51,913 bases of DNA from positions 104,273-156,185 of the forward strand of contig KL197736.1 of assembly GCA_000697665.1 (NCBI GenBank), written 5' to 3'. Shown piece after piece: positions 14,931 through 26,499 of this stretch (its first letter is position 1; every line of letters starts with the position of its first letter). This stretch comes from Jaapia argillacea MUCL 33604. Lineage: Eukaryota > Basidiomycota > Agaricomycetes > Jaapiales > Jaapiaceae. Position numbers and translations under genes: made by a program. A model generated the notes under the pieces. That model made no database searches. It saw only the letters and a list, made by a program, of their open reading frames with translations, and was not told the origin of the DNA.

Positions 14931-17175
14931 CCTAAAAGCTGAGAAAACTGGGGGGGTTTCTGGCAAGGGATGCAATGAAGAGAGAGCTGGTGCAATAACA
15001 CCTCTTATTTATAGGCACGGGAAGCTCCCCCTCACAGTGGACGAGAGGAGAAAAAACGGCATCGTATGCTCAAAGTGAGATAGCCAAGGCGCTCGTGTCC
15101 CAAGGCTGTGGCAGCAAAACAAAACGCGGTAGGCATACAAAACCTACCATAGCGAGGATGGGCTCTAACAGAAACGTCATAGAACCGCTATCGGACTTGC
15201 GAATATGGGTTCGGCATGGGGAGAGCATCCAGAGAGGAGCAGTTTCATTTCGAGCAGATGGCACGACAAAAGGCCGATGATCCGACCCCAGCGAGCAGGT
15301 GCTGCTAGTGCTGCTAGTAAGCAAGTTCCACAGTTAGGAGTTACTGAGGATAGGCGAGCACAACTCCCTCAACGGGGCGCTCCGCAAGATTAACGACATG
15401 TACAAAGAGTTGAAACCAAAGCCTAACGCCACCCGTCACGGGTCACGTGAATTATTCTGGGTTTTGCACCTCCGCGTCAACTGCGCGTCGCAACGACCTC
15501 TTGACCTGGATGCCGGTGACTGGATTGTTCGGGCCTCTGTCTCCGTCGATATTTAAATTTCACTCGTCTGCTCGCCTTCTCGATTCTTTGAATTGCACTT
15601 ACGGGTCTCCTCTATACAACTGCTTGTCGTTGGGAGCATGAAGGGGTCCAGCGCCACTTCTTACAGTTTGATACTGCAGGAGGAAACCTCCTCGCCTTCA
15701 AGATAATTATTCCCCGGAGCCCGTCCAGCTGGAATTCTGAGTATTTCCTTGATTCTGCCTGGATTTATCCAAGTTGTCCTATCCCTCATTCACATGTGCC
15801 ACAGGCACGCAAACCCCTCGGCGTTGCGAGTGTGCGATCTGCTAGTGTCGACTTCGCATTGTTTCAGACCATGAGCTTGTTGCACCACCAGCGCTGCCTT
15901 TACCCAGCAATGAGGAGTAGATGGAGCTCAATGCCATACATGCTCTCACAACCTGTCGATCATGATTCGCTTTTTGTCATCCAGACTAGTTCTTGTCAAT
16001 CTTCTGCATCCGCTATTCTTACAGCGTCCCCATCCATGTGGTAATTCCTCTTAAGAGTAGGCGCCATGATCTCCACGTCGATGCGATAAGCCATCTGCTA
16101 GTGCCGATCGCCAATCTAGTACCCCCACTTGCTGCCAACTGCGAGGTGCTCGGTTAGCCCCACTCTTCAGCGCCTGCTCTATCGACTTGGTCGAGTCCAT
16201 TCACTATTCGGCTTTTATGCCCCCTTGGAGACAGGATCCGTCAATTCACTTCCGGTGTGTTGCCTTGTCCCAATCGGGAGCATATCGACATCGATGGATG
16301 AAGTCCATATTTCTACCTCTTCCCCAAGTTGCCCATGCACCGATTTTAGCAAGCCCCACTCCGTCAATTGGGTTCCTCGCCGCACGAAGTTGCGAGATCG
16401 GGAAGAGCATCAACTCACCACAGAGTTACTGCTCCTTCGAGTTGTCTCCGTGATACACGTCGATGTACACCAATCCTTGTCTTTGTGACTTCAAACCCTT
16501 CAGAGTTCTCGGATCTTCGCACTTCATCGCCGCCACCATGAGGCCATGACACACATCTCAGCCCTTCTCGTTCAATCTTCCAACCTCAACCCGATTTGCC
16601 AGACGTTCCGAGTGAGCGAGTCCTCCCTTAATTAAATTTCCAAGAACACCCTACTGATCGTCCCCTCGATGATCGATTGATCCAAAGCAGTACCAGCTTT
16701 CCACTCAACCTTAACCTTTCTCGTGAGTTATAGGATGATAAATCGTTCGGTTCCGGCGACTCTTCTTCGTCTGCACTGGTTTCAGTACGTAAGACCGTCT
16801 TTGATGCTCAGCAATAGTCACTACGCTATGTTTCATTGCGTTTCAGTTCGCCCTCCTCAACCGGTCATCTGTCACCCACCCCACTGGAGATGATCGTACC
16901 TGTAACGACGATTCCCGTATTGATGACTCTCGAAGGCACCCCTAAAATTGAAGAACTGATCGCTAATATTAGGATAGATGAAGAGAAGATGACAATTTGA
17001 GAGGTAACTTGAATCGTGGCAAGGCAGACTCAGGCAAACATCGTATACACATCATACGTATCCCTTCAATAGATACTTTCCGAACCATGGTATGGGGTGC
17101 ATATACGACACAGTTCCTACAATAACTGTCATTTCACCCGCACCTCGACCTCACCAGTGCCCTCATATATCCGAC
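14931..17175. other. intergenic region without a recognised gene
   Basis: This is 2.2 kb between the start of the OPT gene and the end of the NCWW-domain gene. The left end must hold the OPT promoter. An AT-rich TATTTAAAT box lies at about 15550, but no convincing coding sequence follows it. Open frames at 15447-15641, 15796-16044, 16129-16488 and 17097-17477 show no family resemblance, and the last is antisense to the NCWW gene. I see no repeats or transposon ends. A spliced non-coding transcript cannot be excluded. Confidence 0.45.
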
Positions 17176-17989
17176 TTACACCGCCACTTCACTCGAATCC
17201 TTCCTCCGTATCTCGTACCCAACGTCGACATAGGAGTTTTCTTCAGATGCTTTTTCTACCCAACCACGGGCTATTTCGTGGATTTCCTTCGCACAATACA
17301 CTCGAATCTCTTCCGATGCCTTGGAGACGTCGTCCAACTTCTTGCCTGCCCTTTGACCGGGGAGTGCTCGCCGGGCGGTTAAGAGATGCGCTTGGAGCAG
17401 TTTTCGAGGGAATATTGTGGCCTCCCAATCGAGAGGTCGAAGCGACGTCCCGGCGTGAACTTGAACCATCTCTCTAACCATCTCGTCGTCATGAGTTCCC
17501 GCGTTCAATTTGAATACGACCTCGGTACCGCTCTGCCTCAACCAGTAAGCAACACTCTCCCAGATACATCCGGCGTACCACCAGCAGTTGAAGGTGGTTA
17601 GATCGTACACGGGAGCCTTTTCGTTCAGCTTATGCTGGAGTAGAGACAGATGCAAAAAATGGATTGCACTAGACTGTTGGGAGCGAAACGAAGGCATTTA
17701 TTCAGGAACTGAGGTTAGAATAGCCACAAAAGCCACGTACATGCTCGTTGGAAACGGTGATGGAGGCCATAAGCCTATCATGTGGTTTGGTCAGTTCCGC
17801 AATCCCATCTCGAACTTTTAGCATATCCTTGCAATTACGCCTCGCCTCTTCTTGCTGCCCGAATACAGACAGCCACGATGTGCTATCCCGCTCCATGCGG
17901 ACCCAGGTCGATGTATATGGAGCTGTGAATTTGAGTACGATATATTCATGACCGGGCGCCTCAGGCTCCTTGCACCAGTGCATTTCCAC
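17176..17989 (-). CDS. His/NCWW-domain protein of unknown function
   Basis: Not assigned to a named family. Exons in minus order: 17989-17741 and 17673-17176, intron phase 0 with donor GTACGT. They give 248 residues. It matches the N-terminal part of the protein starting at 37814. The shared motifs in order are PGHEYIVLKF (H14 here), TWVRMERD with a Trp shortly after, then YDLTTFNCWWYAGCIWE (Cys about 113). The C-terminal third is helical and charged. It lies 133 nt downstream of the GTPase at 18123-19459 on the same strand. An alternative splice from that gene (donor at 18262, acceptor near 18133-18138) would keep the frame through about 45 more codons upstream of the chosen Met and would fuse the two. 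The catalytic idea (His before Asn-Cys, as in permuted papain-like folds) is inference only. Confidence 0.65.
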
Positions 17990-18122
17990 AAGTTTCGAGG
18001 ATTGGTGTCCAGGTCGGAGGGACCAGCGCTGAAAAATGTTCCATTGAGACTGAAGAGCTAAATCAAAGCGCGACCTTTGCGACTCGGAGGGATCCAGTGG
18101 TCTAGGGAAAGTCTGATTAACT

Positions 18123-19459
18123 TCAACTCAATAGGACATAGGAATGTGTCATACAAGTTTGGGTATAAGCTGTGTAATTCAGGAGGGGATGTAACTGGGG
18201 GGCTAAAATCATACCGAAGGTTGGATGGATCCCCCAGATAAAGGAGCCCCGCCAAATCTTACCTGGTAAAAGTCCTGACAGTCCCTTGACCAAGTCCACC
18301 AAACCAACCCCCCTCAGATGGCTGTTTTCCTTCTTCTTCTTCGGCCTGCGAAATCTAGGCTGTGGTTTGAGATAGCGAAATATTGTCATTGCAATACACT
18401 CACCATTGCGGCCAGTAAAAGTTCGCTCTCAATTTCACTAGCCAAAATCATCACCTTCTCCTCCGGCATCCATCCGTCTTCACACACCGCCATGTGGAGG
18501 GTTCCCAAGAAATCATCAGGTTCTACGCCAGCGAGGACGCGATTGACATCAGAAACTACACGGGTAACGCCAGGCAGGAGGCGGTTGACACGAGGAAGAA
18601 CACGCCCGGCGCCAGGAAGTGAATGGACAATCCCAGGAAGTGCGCGGGCGGCATCACGGGCAACTTCGGGGAGCATGCGAGAAACCCCTTCGAGGGGGGT
18701 TTTGCGCAGCGCAGAGTGTCGGATCGTCTTCTCCGTTATCATCATCCATGGTTCGGGTGAAGACCACTGAGTAATGAGATCCACTACTTTCGGTCTCGAT
18801 TTACTATACATTCTCTGATGCTTGGAGTGGTCTGTGGTGGCCGTGACGCAAGCCTGACCGGAATACACCATTCCCCAGTCATTGAATTCGTGACGGTGCT
18901 TACGCCACCAACGGTCGGGATCCGATTCATGTTCAAGGCCAGTAATGACGAGGACGATGGGGACATGCCTTTGGCAGAAACCCTTGAAAACCATGCGATA
19001 ATGATGGGCAATCAAGGCCGTGATCCCGGAAGCCTTGACGACATGGACGAGGAGGTTCAATCCGCCTTCGAGATTATGCACGAGTAGGTACAAGTCCTTG
19101 ATGGCGTCGATGGACTGTGTGGTCCACTCTGAATCTCGGTTCAGGCCAACCGTGTCGAAAAGATTCAGGGTCATATGGGGAGTGGGGACAACATGCTTCT
19201 GAGATCTGAATGTGCAGCCAGTCTCGGCTGTATTGGCGACCTGCAACCCCGCTACTAGATTGATCACAGAGCTCTTCCCCACCCCAGATTCACCGAACAC
19301 GATGACATTGCGTGTCAGAATGCCGGGGGGATCGCTCTCCGACTCTGCAATGCTAACCGCTCATCAAGACAGAGAAAAGCACCAATGAGTTGCTCCTCAC
19401 TGTGCAATAGCCTTGCGTGACAAAGATGCCAGAGCTTGATGGTGATGCTTTTGGAACAT
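18123..19459 (-). CDS. P-loop GTPase, fungal AIG1/GIMAP-related
   Basis: Predicted guanine-nucleotide-binding protein of a family expanded in mushroom-forming fungi; its cellular role is unknown. Exons in minus order: 19459-19401, 19352-18404, 18359-18263, 18202-18123, giving 394 residues with consistent phases. The G1 P-loop is FGESGVGKSS in the 949-nt exon, G3 is LFDTVGL, and the strand-5 region reads VPIVLVITGLEHE. No canonical NKxD motif is visible, as is common in this subfamily. The C-terminal half contains imperfect LP-rich repeats (variants of RLLPGV, RVLPRV) followed by a basic KKKKE patch. Unlike the GTPases at 38-50 kb, its P-loop is not on a separate exon. The start is the Met of MFQKHHHQ; an in-frame Met lies 156 nt further upstream. 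The last two exons are less certain than the GTPase core. Confidence 0.72.
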
Positions 19460-21225
19460 AGCGAGGGTAGGGTGTTCTCGAGGGATGGTGGTTGAGGATA
19501 ACGTCGTACCCTGGTACTGCCGGCTCCCAGTGCCATTCCTCAAAGATAGTGACGGGAACACATGTCGAAGGACGGAAGGTTTCCCTGATCGGAATACTAA
19601 ATTAGGGACCGACATCGACCTAAACGCCCGCAGATCGCATCTTGCACTGCAGAAGCGCTCATTCTTTTCGGGCCTGATTGGGGTCTACGGAAGTAGTGGG
19701 TGACCGATGACCTGGTGATTCTGCAGGTGGGATGCTGGGAATTTAATTAGTCCCATCGGTATAAAGTTGCAAAACCAGAAGCTATGGTCTGGGGAGAATG
19801 CACACCGTACGACGCAGTTGAGCAGAGTTGCATGAACCTCGTAGATAATCGTCACGGTATCCCTGATATTTTCTTCATACTGTAGTTGCAATCGAATTTC
19901 GTCGAAAAAGGGCACAGTTCTGAAAGTTTGGCTATCCCAAGTTTGACATCCGGGGCCAGAAAGTCTCCGCGATGCAGGGAAGCTACCGCAGTAGGCACTA
20001 TCAGAGGATCACCAAAGAAAATAAGGCTACACTGACAATTGTCAACGTTCGACGTCCGAGACGCCTCGTGGTCGATATCAGTACTCGTGTATCGTTATCC
20101 ATCGATCTCGTGCCTGATACAGTCTCAGGCTGACGCTATACACCCCCCGCGGAACTCAACGCCAGATGGAGTCAACTACACTCCTTCAAAGTCGTTTTGC
20201 CATGGGAGAGCCTACGACCGACCCTATCTCTTCCGATGCCCTCACCCGAGCTGCTACCAACACTAACTCAAGACTTGGACAAGTTTTCGCCATTACCCAA
20301 TATAATTTCCCCCGCAAGAAGGTGGAACGACTCATACAAGTCAAGCTTCCTGGGAGGTTCGCCTAACCAAGTTCAGATATGAGGTAACGAAAGTGGTGTA
20401 GAGAAACGTACCAGAATATGTCGTTGCGAGTATCGAATGGCGTTCCATGCATCCAATTGAATGTTTATATGGTCCCGCCAACACCAATCATCCCTTGCTC
20501 ACTCAACCCCATCATTCTCGAGCGCTAATGACCCATCACCGGAAGATAGATAAATCTCTTGCTCGGCCTCCACTTGCCTTCTCAATTTCGTCAGAGCGGC
20601 CGAAAGGAAGCTTCCAATAATCCAGCAATTGTGAATCATTCGTCGAAAGTGTAGAGGAAGCATAGAATGGTTGTACTCGGGAGAGGCGATGAGGATACAC
20701 CACAAGAGTGGACCAAAGTTGCCACATGAGAGAATGAACCAGGGTGTGGGCGGTTGCACGTCGGGTTAGGGATGGTAGGAAGTTTCTGGAATGCTGGTCC
20801 ACAGCGCATTGACTTCCCTCAGCCTTGGTGAAAAGGGATGACCTCCTAAAGACTTTCAAACCACCGCAAGTAGTTGTTGAGATGGGTGACAGGCGCTGGT
20901 GTTTGTGTCGACCCGGATGTTGGTGCCATGATTGGATGATTCCCATGCACTGAAAAGTCATCGACCGATTGGGCGATCAGGATATAGGCAGACAGACGTT
21001 ACTGTGATATACCCAACACGGCAAGCCAAGATGCCTGGAGGCTAGTTCAGTGCAGGATCTGAGCACCCCCACACTCAAACTGCGAATGATTTAGTAAGAA
21101 AGGATACAAGCTGCACGGGGCATCAATGCCCACAAATCTTGATCTAAAGGTTGCCGCCACCCACCACCAAAACCACTTTCCCACTCACGCCGATCACAAC
21201 CCGCACACCTATAAATCCACCCAAA
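19460..21225. other. intergenic region with isolated coding-like fragments
   Basis: Two minus-strand stretches look protein-like but do not assemble into a gene. One is 19685-19915, with VPFFDEIRLQLQYEENI and then TVTIIYEVHATLLNCVVRC. The other is 20499-20930, which starts with MAPTSGSTQTPAPVTHLNNY in one frame and reads WFILSCGNFGPLLWC in another. They could be upstream exons of the GTPase gene, exons of an unrecognised gene, or relics. The 3' UTR of the MFS gene should occupy part of 21000-21225. Confidence 0.3.
20499..20930 (-). pseudogene. possible remnant of an unidentified gene
   Basis: A Met-initiated stretch (MAPTSGSTQTPAPVTHLNNY, then LRWFESL) is followed after a TAG by a frame reading SPRLREVNALWTSIPETS. 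A third frame then gives a hydrophobic segment and a helical tail LTKLRRQVEAEQEIYLSS. Three frames must be joined, and no clean GT-AG pairs connect them all. It is either a decayed gene or one with exons I could not place. The family is not recognised. Confidence 0.25.
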
Positions 21226-23740
21226 TCACAACGAGGCTTTACCCCTAGGATCAAACGGCAACAACAAAGCAATCAACCCCGAGATCAAGAACAACGCCCC
21301 ACTTATCCAAATCGGAACTGAAGTCGTCAAGTTCGCGTAGAGCGCGATAATGGGTGCCTAAAAATCGTTCACCGGCGTCAGTGCACAGCTCAGAAGACAG
21401 GAAACACGATCGCAAAAGAAAGGAGGTGGTATCCAAGTATGAACACAGAGGGATGCTTACCATGATACCGAAAACCCTATTAGCACTAGCGACGATGGCA
21501 TTCCCCGTCCCCCTATCCTTCGTAGGGAACAACTCGGGAGAGATGGCATACAACACACCATACATGATGTTGGAAGTGAAGCTGTACCCGCAATTCCAGC
21601 CAAGGAGGGCATTGGACGTTCGGGCCGTCGTAGCCGCGAAGAGGAATACGCCTGTCAGGACTGTGAATGTAACATATGAGTATCGAGAGGATAGGTGGGA
21701 CAAAGGATAGTCGCTGAGTGTCGTACTGGTCGAGATAGACAAGGTACCACGGCGACCCAAGTAGGGTAACTCTACACACCACCCAGCGAGTAAAGCACCA
21801 GGTACACCAATAACGCTAAGGATAACTTGCTGGATATTCCAAGAGGCGTTAGTTGTTTGTTTGAATGCGTAGTGGGAGTTGATAGGGCAAGTATTGATGG
21901 GTGACATAGGGGAAAGAAGGACTTACGTTTCGATATGTGATGTAGACTGAACCGTCTCCGAAATCCGCCCCTCGGGTGGCAAGGCTTCAAGTTCAAAGAA
22001 TGTGAGAGCGATCAAGGAAGACGGAGGAGTTTATACGCACAAGTATGTAACGAAGCCGTTATACCTAAGGGCAAAGCGATTCATTTAACCGAGGCTCAAG
22101 AGCGTTGAGGGTGAAAAGGAACGCACAAAGGGAAGGCCAAGCCAATTAACGCTACATCGCAACCCAAATCAGCAACTTCATGAACCCAGATAGGTGGGAA
22201 ACTTACCCCAAAGAATAATCAACAAACTAGTTGACCAAGCCAATTTCCTGGTAGCAAACAAACTCTTGACATGATGCCCGCTAAACACCTCCAACTTCCT
22301 CCTAATCACTCCTCTCACACTCGTGTCCATTACCCCTCCTCCCTTTCCCTTCTCCTCATCCGTCTGGCCCTTCAACTCGCCCACCTCCCTGAGTTTCTCC
22401 AGCGTCAAATTCGATCGTGTCCCATTATACTCGGCGACTTTAAGCACGACCTGCACAGCCTCCTCGTCCCTCCCCCTTCCCATCAAATACTTTGGACTTT
22501 CGTACAAGTGAAAGACGAAGAAACGAAGAATAAAGAGGACGAGCATTAGGCCTCCCATTGCATAGAGGAAGTAACGCCAGCCCATATTGGAAGAGCGAGG
22601 GCAGGGGGAAGGAGGGACGGTTGTTGGGCAGGAGTAGTGAGATAGGAGAGGCCAGGCTACGAGAGATCCAAGGAGTTGGCCGAAAGCCCACCAGATGGAG
22701 AGAACTGTTAATAGGTACTGATGCGATGCTGGCACAAATTCTACATATTTCCTCGGTCAGCGTTGCGTTATATGATGGGAAAGCGGGTAGGAAAGCGTTC
22801 ATAGGCAGAAAAGTGAAACGGAATCGAGAAGAATGAAACTGAGACTTCACGTAAAGCAAGGGGCACCTCATCCTCAGGAGTGACAAGGTATCCTACATGA
22901 AACCAAACCGAAAACGAAAAGGGAACAGTGATACGTACCAAGGAAAACAGCAGAATCAACAGGTAAGTTTCCACCAACCCCCACACCCCACAACGCAGCT
23001 AAAGTGCACAGGGTGATGTAGTCATTAGAACCTCCAGCTGCAGTTGCGAATACACCTGTGATGAAGAGCGTTATATTGAAGGACCATCTGTGAAGGAAGT
23101 TACAATGCAATTAGTCCGCAAAACCCCCAAGAAAATATGGCAGGGAGAAGTATGTGAACGGTGGAGACAGGGGGGGTATGAGAAAGAAATCAAGCCAACG
23201 AGCAGAATGGACGTACTGTCGACCCCAAATATCCGACCCAACGCCCCAGAAAGCAGCTCCGACCAGCAAACCGATGTTTTGACCCAACTTGAGGAAGGGA
23301 CCTTGGAAGTTGAATTCGTTGACGACTTGGGTTAGAATGAGGCCTGTTACGACCTGTGGAGATCTTGTGAGTTCATGAGTCGGAGAAAGAGACGAATACT
23401 TGCTGGCCATAAATTGTCTCTGAAAGCGAAGTAAGAATGGCGCTCATGTTGTGGGATTGGAAGACTCACGACAGCCAGCCAAAGCCGGCCACTATGAACA
23501 GGTACCACTAGCAGCGAATTGATTGAGATGTAAAAAAGATAAAGGAAGACGGCGTACCTGATACTTGCCCATCCCGATTTCCTGAAATGCATCATTTAAT
23601 ATCCGTGCCTTGGCCTGATATACAGGATCCAGCGAGTCATCACGATAGATATCCTGAGTCTCAACACCAATCACCCCCTCCTCTTTCGATGCCTTGTCAT
23701 TATCCTGGTCGTTTATGGACAACTGTTCGATGCTGGGCAT
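21226..23740 (-). CDS. MFS transporter, SV2-like / sugar-transporter type
   Basis: Predicted 12-helix major facilitator; substrate unknown. Exons in minus order: 23740-23558, 23508-23471, 23419-23400, 23343-23217, 23087-22939, 22740-22207, 22151-22127, 22064-22041, 21984-21927, 21829-21727, 21660-21461, 21357-21226. They sum to 1593 nt, 530 residues, all phases consistent. A cytosolic acidic N-terminus of about 50 residues leads into AFQEIGMGKYQWYLFIVAG. Family marks are GWLSDNLWPASLILTQVVNE, GSDIWGRQWSFNITLF, WGVGVGGNLPVDSAVFLEFV, then the charged central loop (KGQTDEEKGKGGG), GADFGDGS in the mid-domain, LYAISPELFPTKDRGTGNAI and ANRVFGIMAPIIALY. Unrelated fungal SV2-like proteins have the same layout. 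The gene is compact, with the smallest exons at 20, 24 and 25 nt. Confidence 0.93.
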
Positions 23741-24419
23741 GTTGGGTCGTAACAAAGAAAGGATCTCAGGACATGGTTGGCCATTGTTCGATAAAACCCA
23801 GGCATGCTGGAGTGGGTTCCTTTTGACGTGCCTGGGAGGGAGTAGATAAGTGGAGGCAGACGTATGTTGTAAAAGATCTGTAAAGGGTACGAAACCCACC
23901 CAGGTTGTGGTGATGTTGAATGTGGCGTGTAAGCCTGCCAGTGGTTCCGACTACTCACTCTGGTGGGTTCACCGCAGTCTGTAGTACTGCAGGGGTTTCC
24001 CCTAAGGCCAAGGTTGCGCTAATGCTAAACGCCAGAACACGCAAATAACTCGGAAACGAAAACGTCTCGGATTTTTTTGTGATGGAGCAGAAAAACGGCA
24101 AGCAGTCTGCAAACATTATCAAACATTATGAACGTCCAAGACCCACGACCATTATCAAGTAGCTGCACAGTGGAAGATTCGAAGAAAGCGTTCATGTTGG
24201 CATTGAGGCAAAATAAGTGACGCGTCGACCTGAAGAATAATTATTGATCCCTTCTCCGGACACGGCATTGATGCATTAGAGTCTGGCATGGATGTCTTCC
24301 GAACCCTAGTAATTGGTATGGGGCTCATACATGTCGAACACAGTCCTCGGGGCCCACAGCAACCGTTGGTCATTTCCTTGCAATTTCCACCCACTGGTGA
24401 TCGATCGTTTGTCAATGGG

Positions 24420-24690
24420 CCTCTCCGATATCATAGTGTCTTTACTTCTCCCTCTGATATCCGAGATCTATGTTTATCTGGCTCGCCAAGCGGGTCGAAG
24501 AACAGACCTGGAAGCCCTTCGGAATGCTCTTGGCCTCGAGTTGTCGACGAATTATCCTACCTGAGCAGAGTATGATCACCGCTCACCGGCCTCTCCTGCT
24601 CAAGGGCGATGAAAACGAACCCTTCAACTGGCGGAACGTCATCGCTTTTAATTATGACTATGCCCTCCCAACCTCGATGGGTCTGGTTTG
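24420..24690 (+). pseudogene. decayed fragment of a GT25 glycosyltransferase gene
   Basis: The translation contains ISEIYVYLARQAGRRTDLEA and RNALGLE, then in another frame LLLKGDENEPFNW. These match, in order, the segments ISEIYVVSLARRADRRAEME, RNALGLE and LRLRSEENELFNW of the intact gene on the minus strand at 28103-29245. The fragment has small deletions, frame changes and a stop soon after the first segment. It lacks the DxD region and the whole C-terminal half. It is in opposite orientation to the intact copy, 4 kb away. Confidence 0.75.
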
Positions 24691-26437
24691 TCGTCAAACC
24701 CAGCACATGCCGAACTTGTGAGTGCCTCCGAAGAACTTCCTCGACATTTGGGTTAATAGGAATGGCAGAATGGGTGATAGTAGTCGATGTCAAATCGATT
24801 TCACTGCAACCTCATTGCCTTATCATTCTGGGATTGCTCATCGTTGAGCTTAGACTCATCGAGACTTTGCCAATCAACGAGTCGGTGTCTTCGGTGCCTT
24901 GGATCGATTTCTCGATTTTTGGTTTCAGATAGTACTGCGGTATCAGCCCCTCCTTGTGCCTCATAGAGCCGATCGAACATCCCCTCCGCTATGTTGGTCT
25001 TTCTGTCAGCCCCTTCTATGGTGCCTGAAGCATGTGCAATCCCACCCTCTTCGCTTGCGCCTGCGCTCAGCTCCGTCCACTCTTGGTGATCAGCTGGACA
25101 AGTACCCAGTGTCATCTCTTTTAAGGCGAGTTCTGATGGAGCGAAGGGAGCGTGGTGAACTGCGCTTCTGGAGCCACCTGGTTTATCATCCAGTAAATGA
25201 TCGCGCCCTCTCTCTGTTATTTTTACCCTGGCGCGGCGATGAGGAAAGGTCCCTCCAGGTTGGTTGGATCGTCACCTGGATTACATTTCATGCATTAGGC
25301 TCCGATCTTATCGTGGTAAACAAGAAACTCAAGGTGTGTTCAGCTCAAGCTCCACTGGATGGGCACTTACAATGTGTCGCGCACAAGCCACCCATCATGC
25401 AAACTGAAGCTGAAGGGAAAGAAACTCTGGAATTTTTGTCCACAAGTCGCGATCTTGCGAGACCTTTGTTTGTATCCATCACCATCAAACTTTCATCGCT
25501 TTCCGGTTGGTCTTCCTCTAGCGTTGGGTAGAACCAAGGTGCCTGTAAAACTCTCAGGAATATATAGCAGTGCTCGCGAGAAGCTACATCCATATGGTGA
25601 TGTGGTTTATTCGACAGCCCTGGAGCCTCCGTCGAGCTTGGTTACGAAAAGGGGAATATTACTTCGGAAGCGTTCGCCGAAGTCAGATCGTCTGGAAAAT
25701 CAAGGTGTAACCGTCCCCGAAGCTGCACAATATCGTTCTTCATTTCGGTATTCGGTACGAATCCTTCTGAGGTTACTTAGTGGTTAATGACCTGAGGTTG
25801 ACCACGCCGCATGTGTGCAGGGGAAGTCGGGCGGAGCATCACTCGAATTTTTTGCGCCGGTTACCGTAGGTACTATGCTGCGGTTAAGCATGGCATTGAG
25901 GGTTTGCCCTGTTCGGGGAGCTAGGAATTCGAACCAATAATGATCGTCGATGCACCCCGGAGATCGGCGACCTCTCGCTGTGATGGAGCGATTCTACTGG
26001 TTACACAAACACAATCCTACATCATCACTATTCACGGTTGTCATTCGACGACATCTCTGGAATCAATCCGTTCCTTATCTGTTACTTGCCAATCCGTCTT
26101 GAATGATTTCTCCTTGGATGGAAATTCATACAAAACTTGTGCAAACGCCCTCAAACTGGGTGCTGGATTATTAATTACGTGCATTCCCCGTATTGTGCTG
26201 GGTAGGACCTCCATGATGCAGCATGGATGCCCGAATCATTGACTGAGATACTTAATGTGAGGAATGATACAACCCAAGCGAGACACTGGACAGGGTATTG
26301 CCGGGCCTTACGAAAGCAATTCCAAGCTCCGCGCTTCTTCCAAGAAGCCCACGTGTAGAACAAGAATAAGGTTTCAATCCAGGCCTTGTCGAAGTCAAAC
26401 ATGGACATGATCATGTTTTCTCTCAGTTTCTCTAAAG

Positions 26438-26447
26438 TATATAAGGA
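26438..26447 (+). promoter_or_regulatory. TATA-like element of the zinc-finger gene
   Basis: The sequence GTATATAAGG lies about 55 nt upstream of the chosen ATG at 26500. It argues against the upstream in-frame ATGs at 26386-26413, because those would place the element inside the coding sequence. Confidence 0.45.
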
Positions 26448-26499
26448 GGGCAAGAGTTACGGCTCGAAATATCGCCCCGCCCCAGCACCATCCTACCTG

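Larger units (their letters stand above)
23741..26499. other. intergenic region containing a GT25 relic
   Basis: This 2.8 kb stretch lies between divergently transcribed genes (MFS transporter to the left, zinc-finger regulator to the right). Apart from the GT25 fragment at 24420-24690 and a TATA element near 26438, I see no gene. Long open frames at 24899-25531 and 25359-25787 do not resemble a family, and their bases show no splice or codon pattern like the neighbouring genes. Confidence 0.45.

Noticed and set aside
15447-16488. Several 60-120 codon open frames in the 15-17 kb gap
   Set aside because: None resembles a family, none has matching splice partners, and they overlap in different frames.
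20536-20961. 141-codon minus-strand open frame
   Set aside because: Competes with two other partial frames in the same stretch; kept only as a possible remnant.
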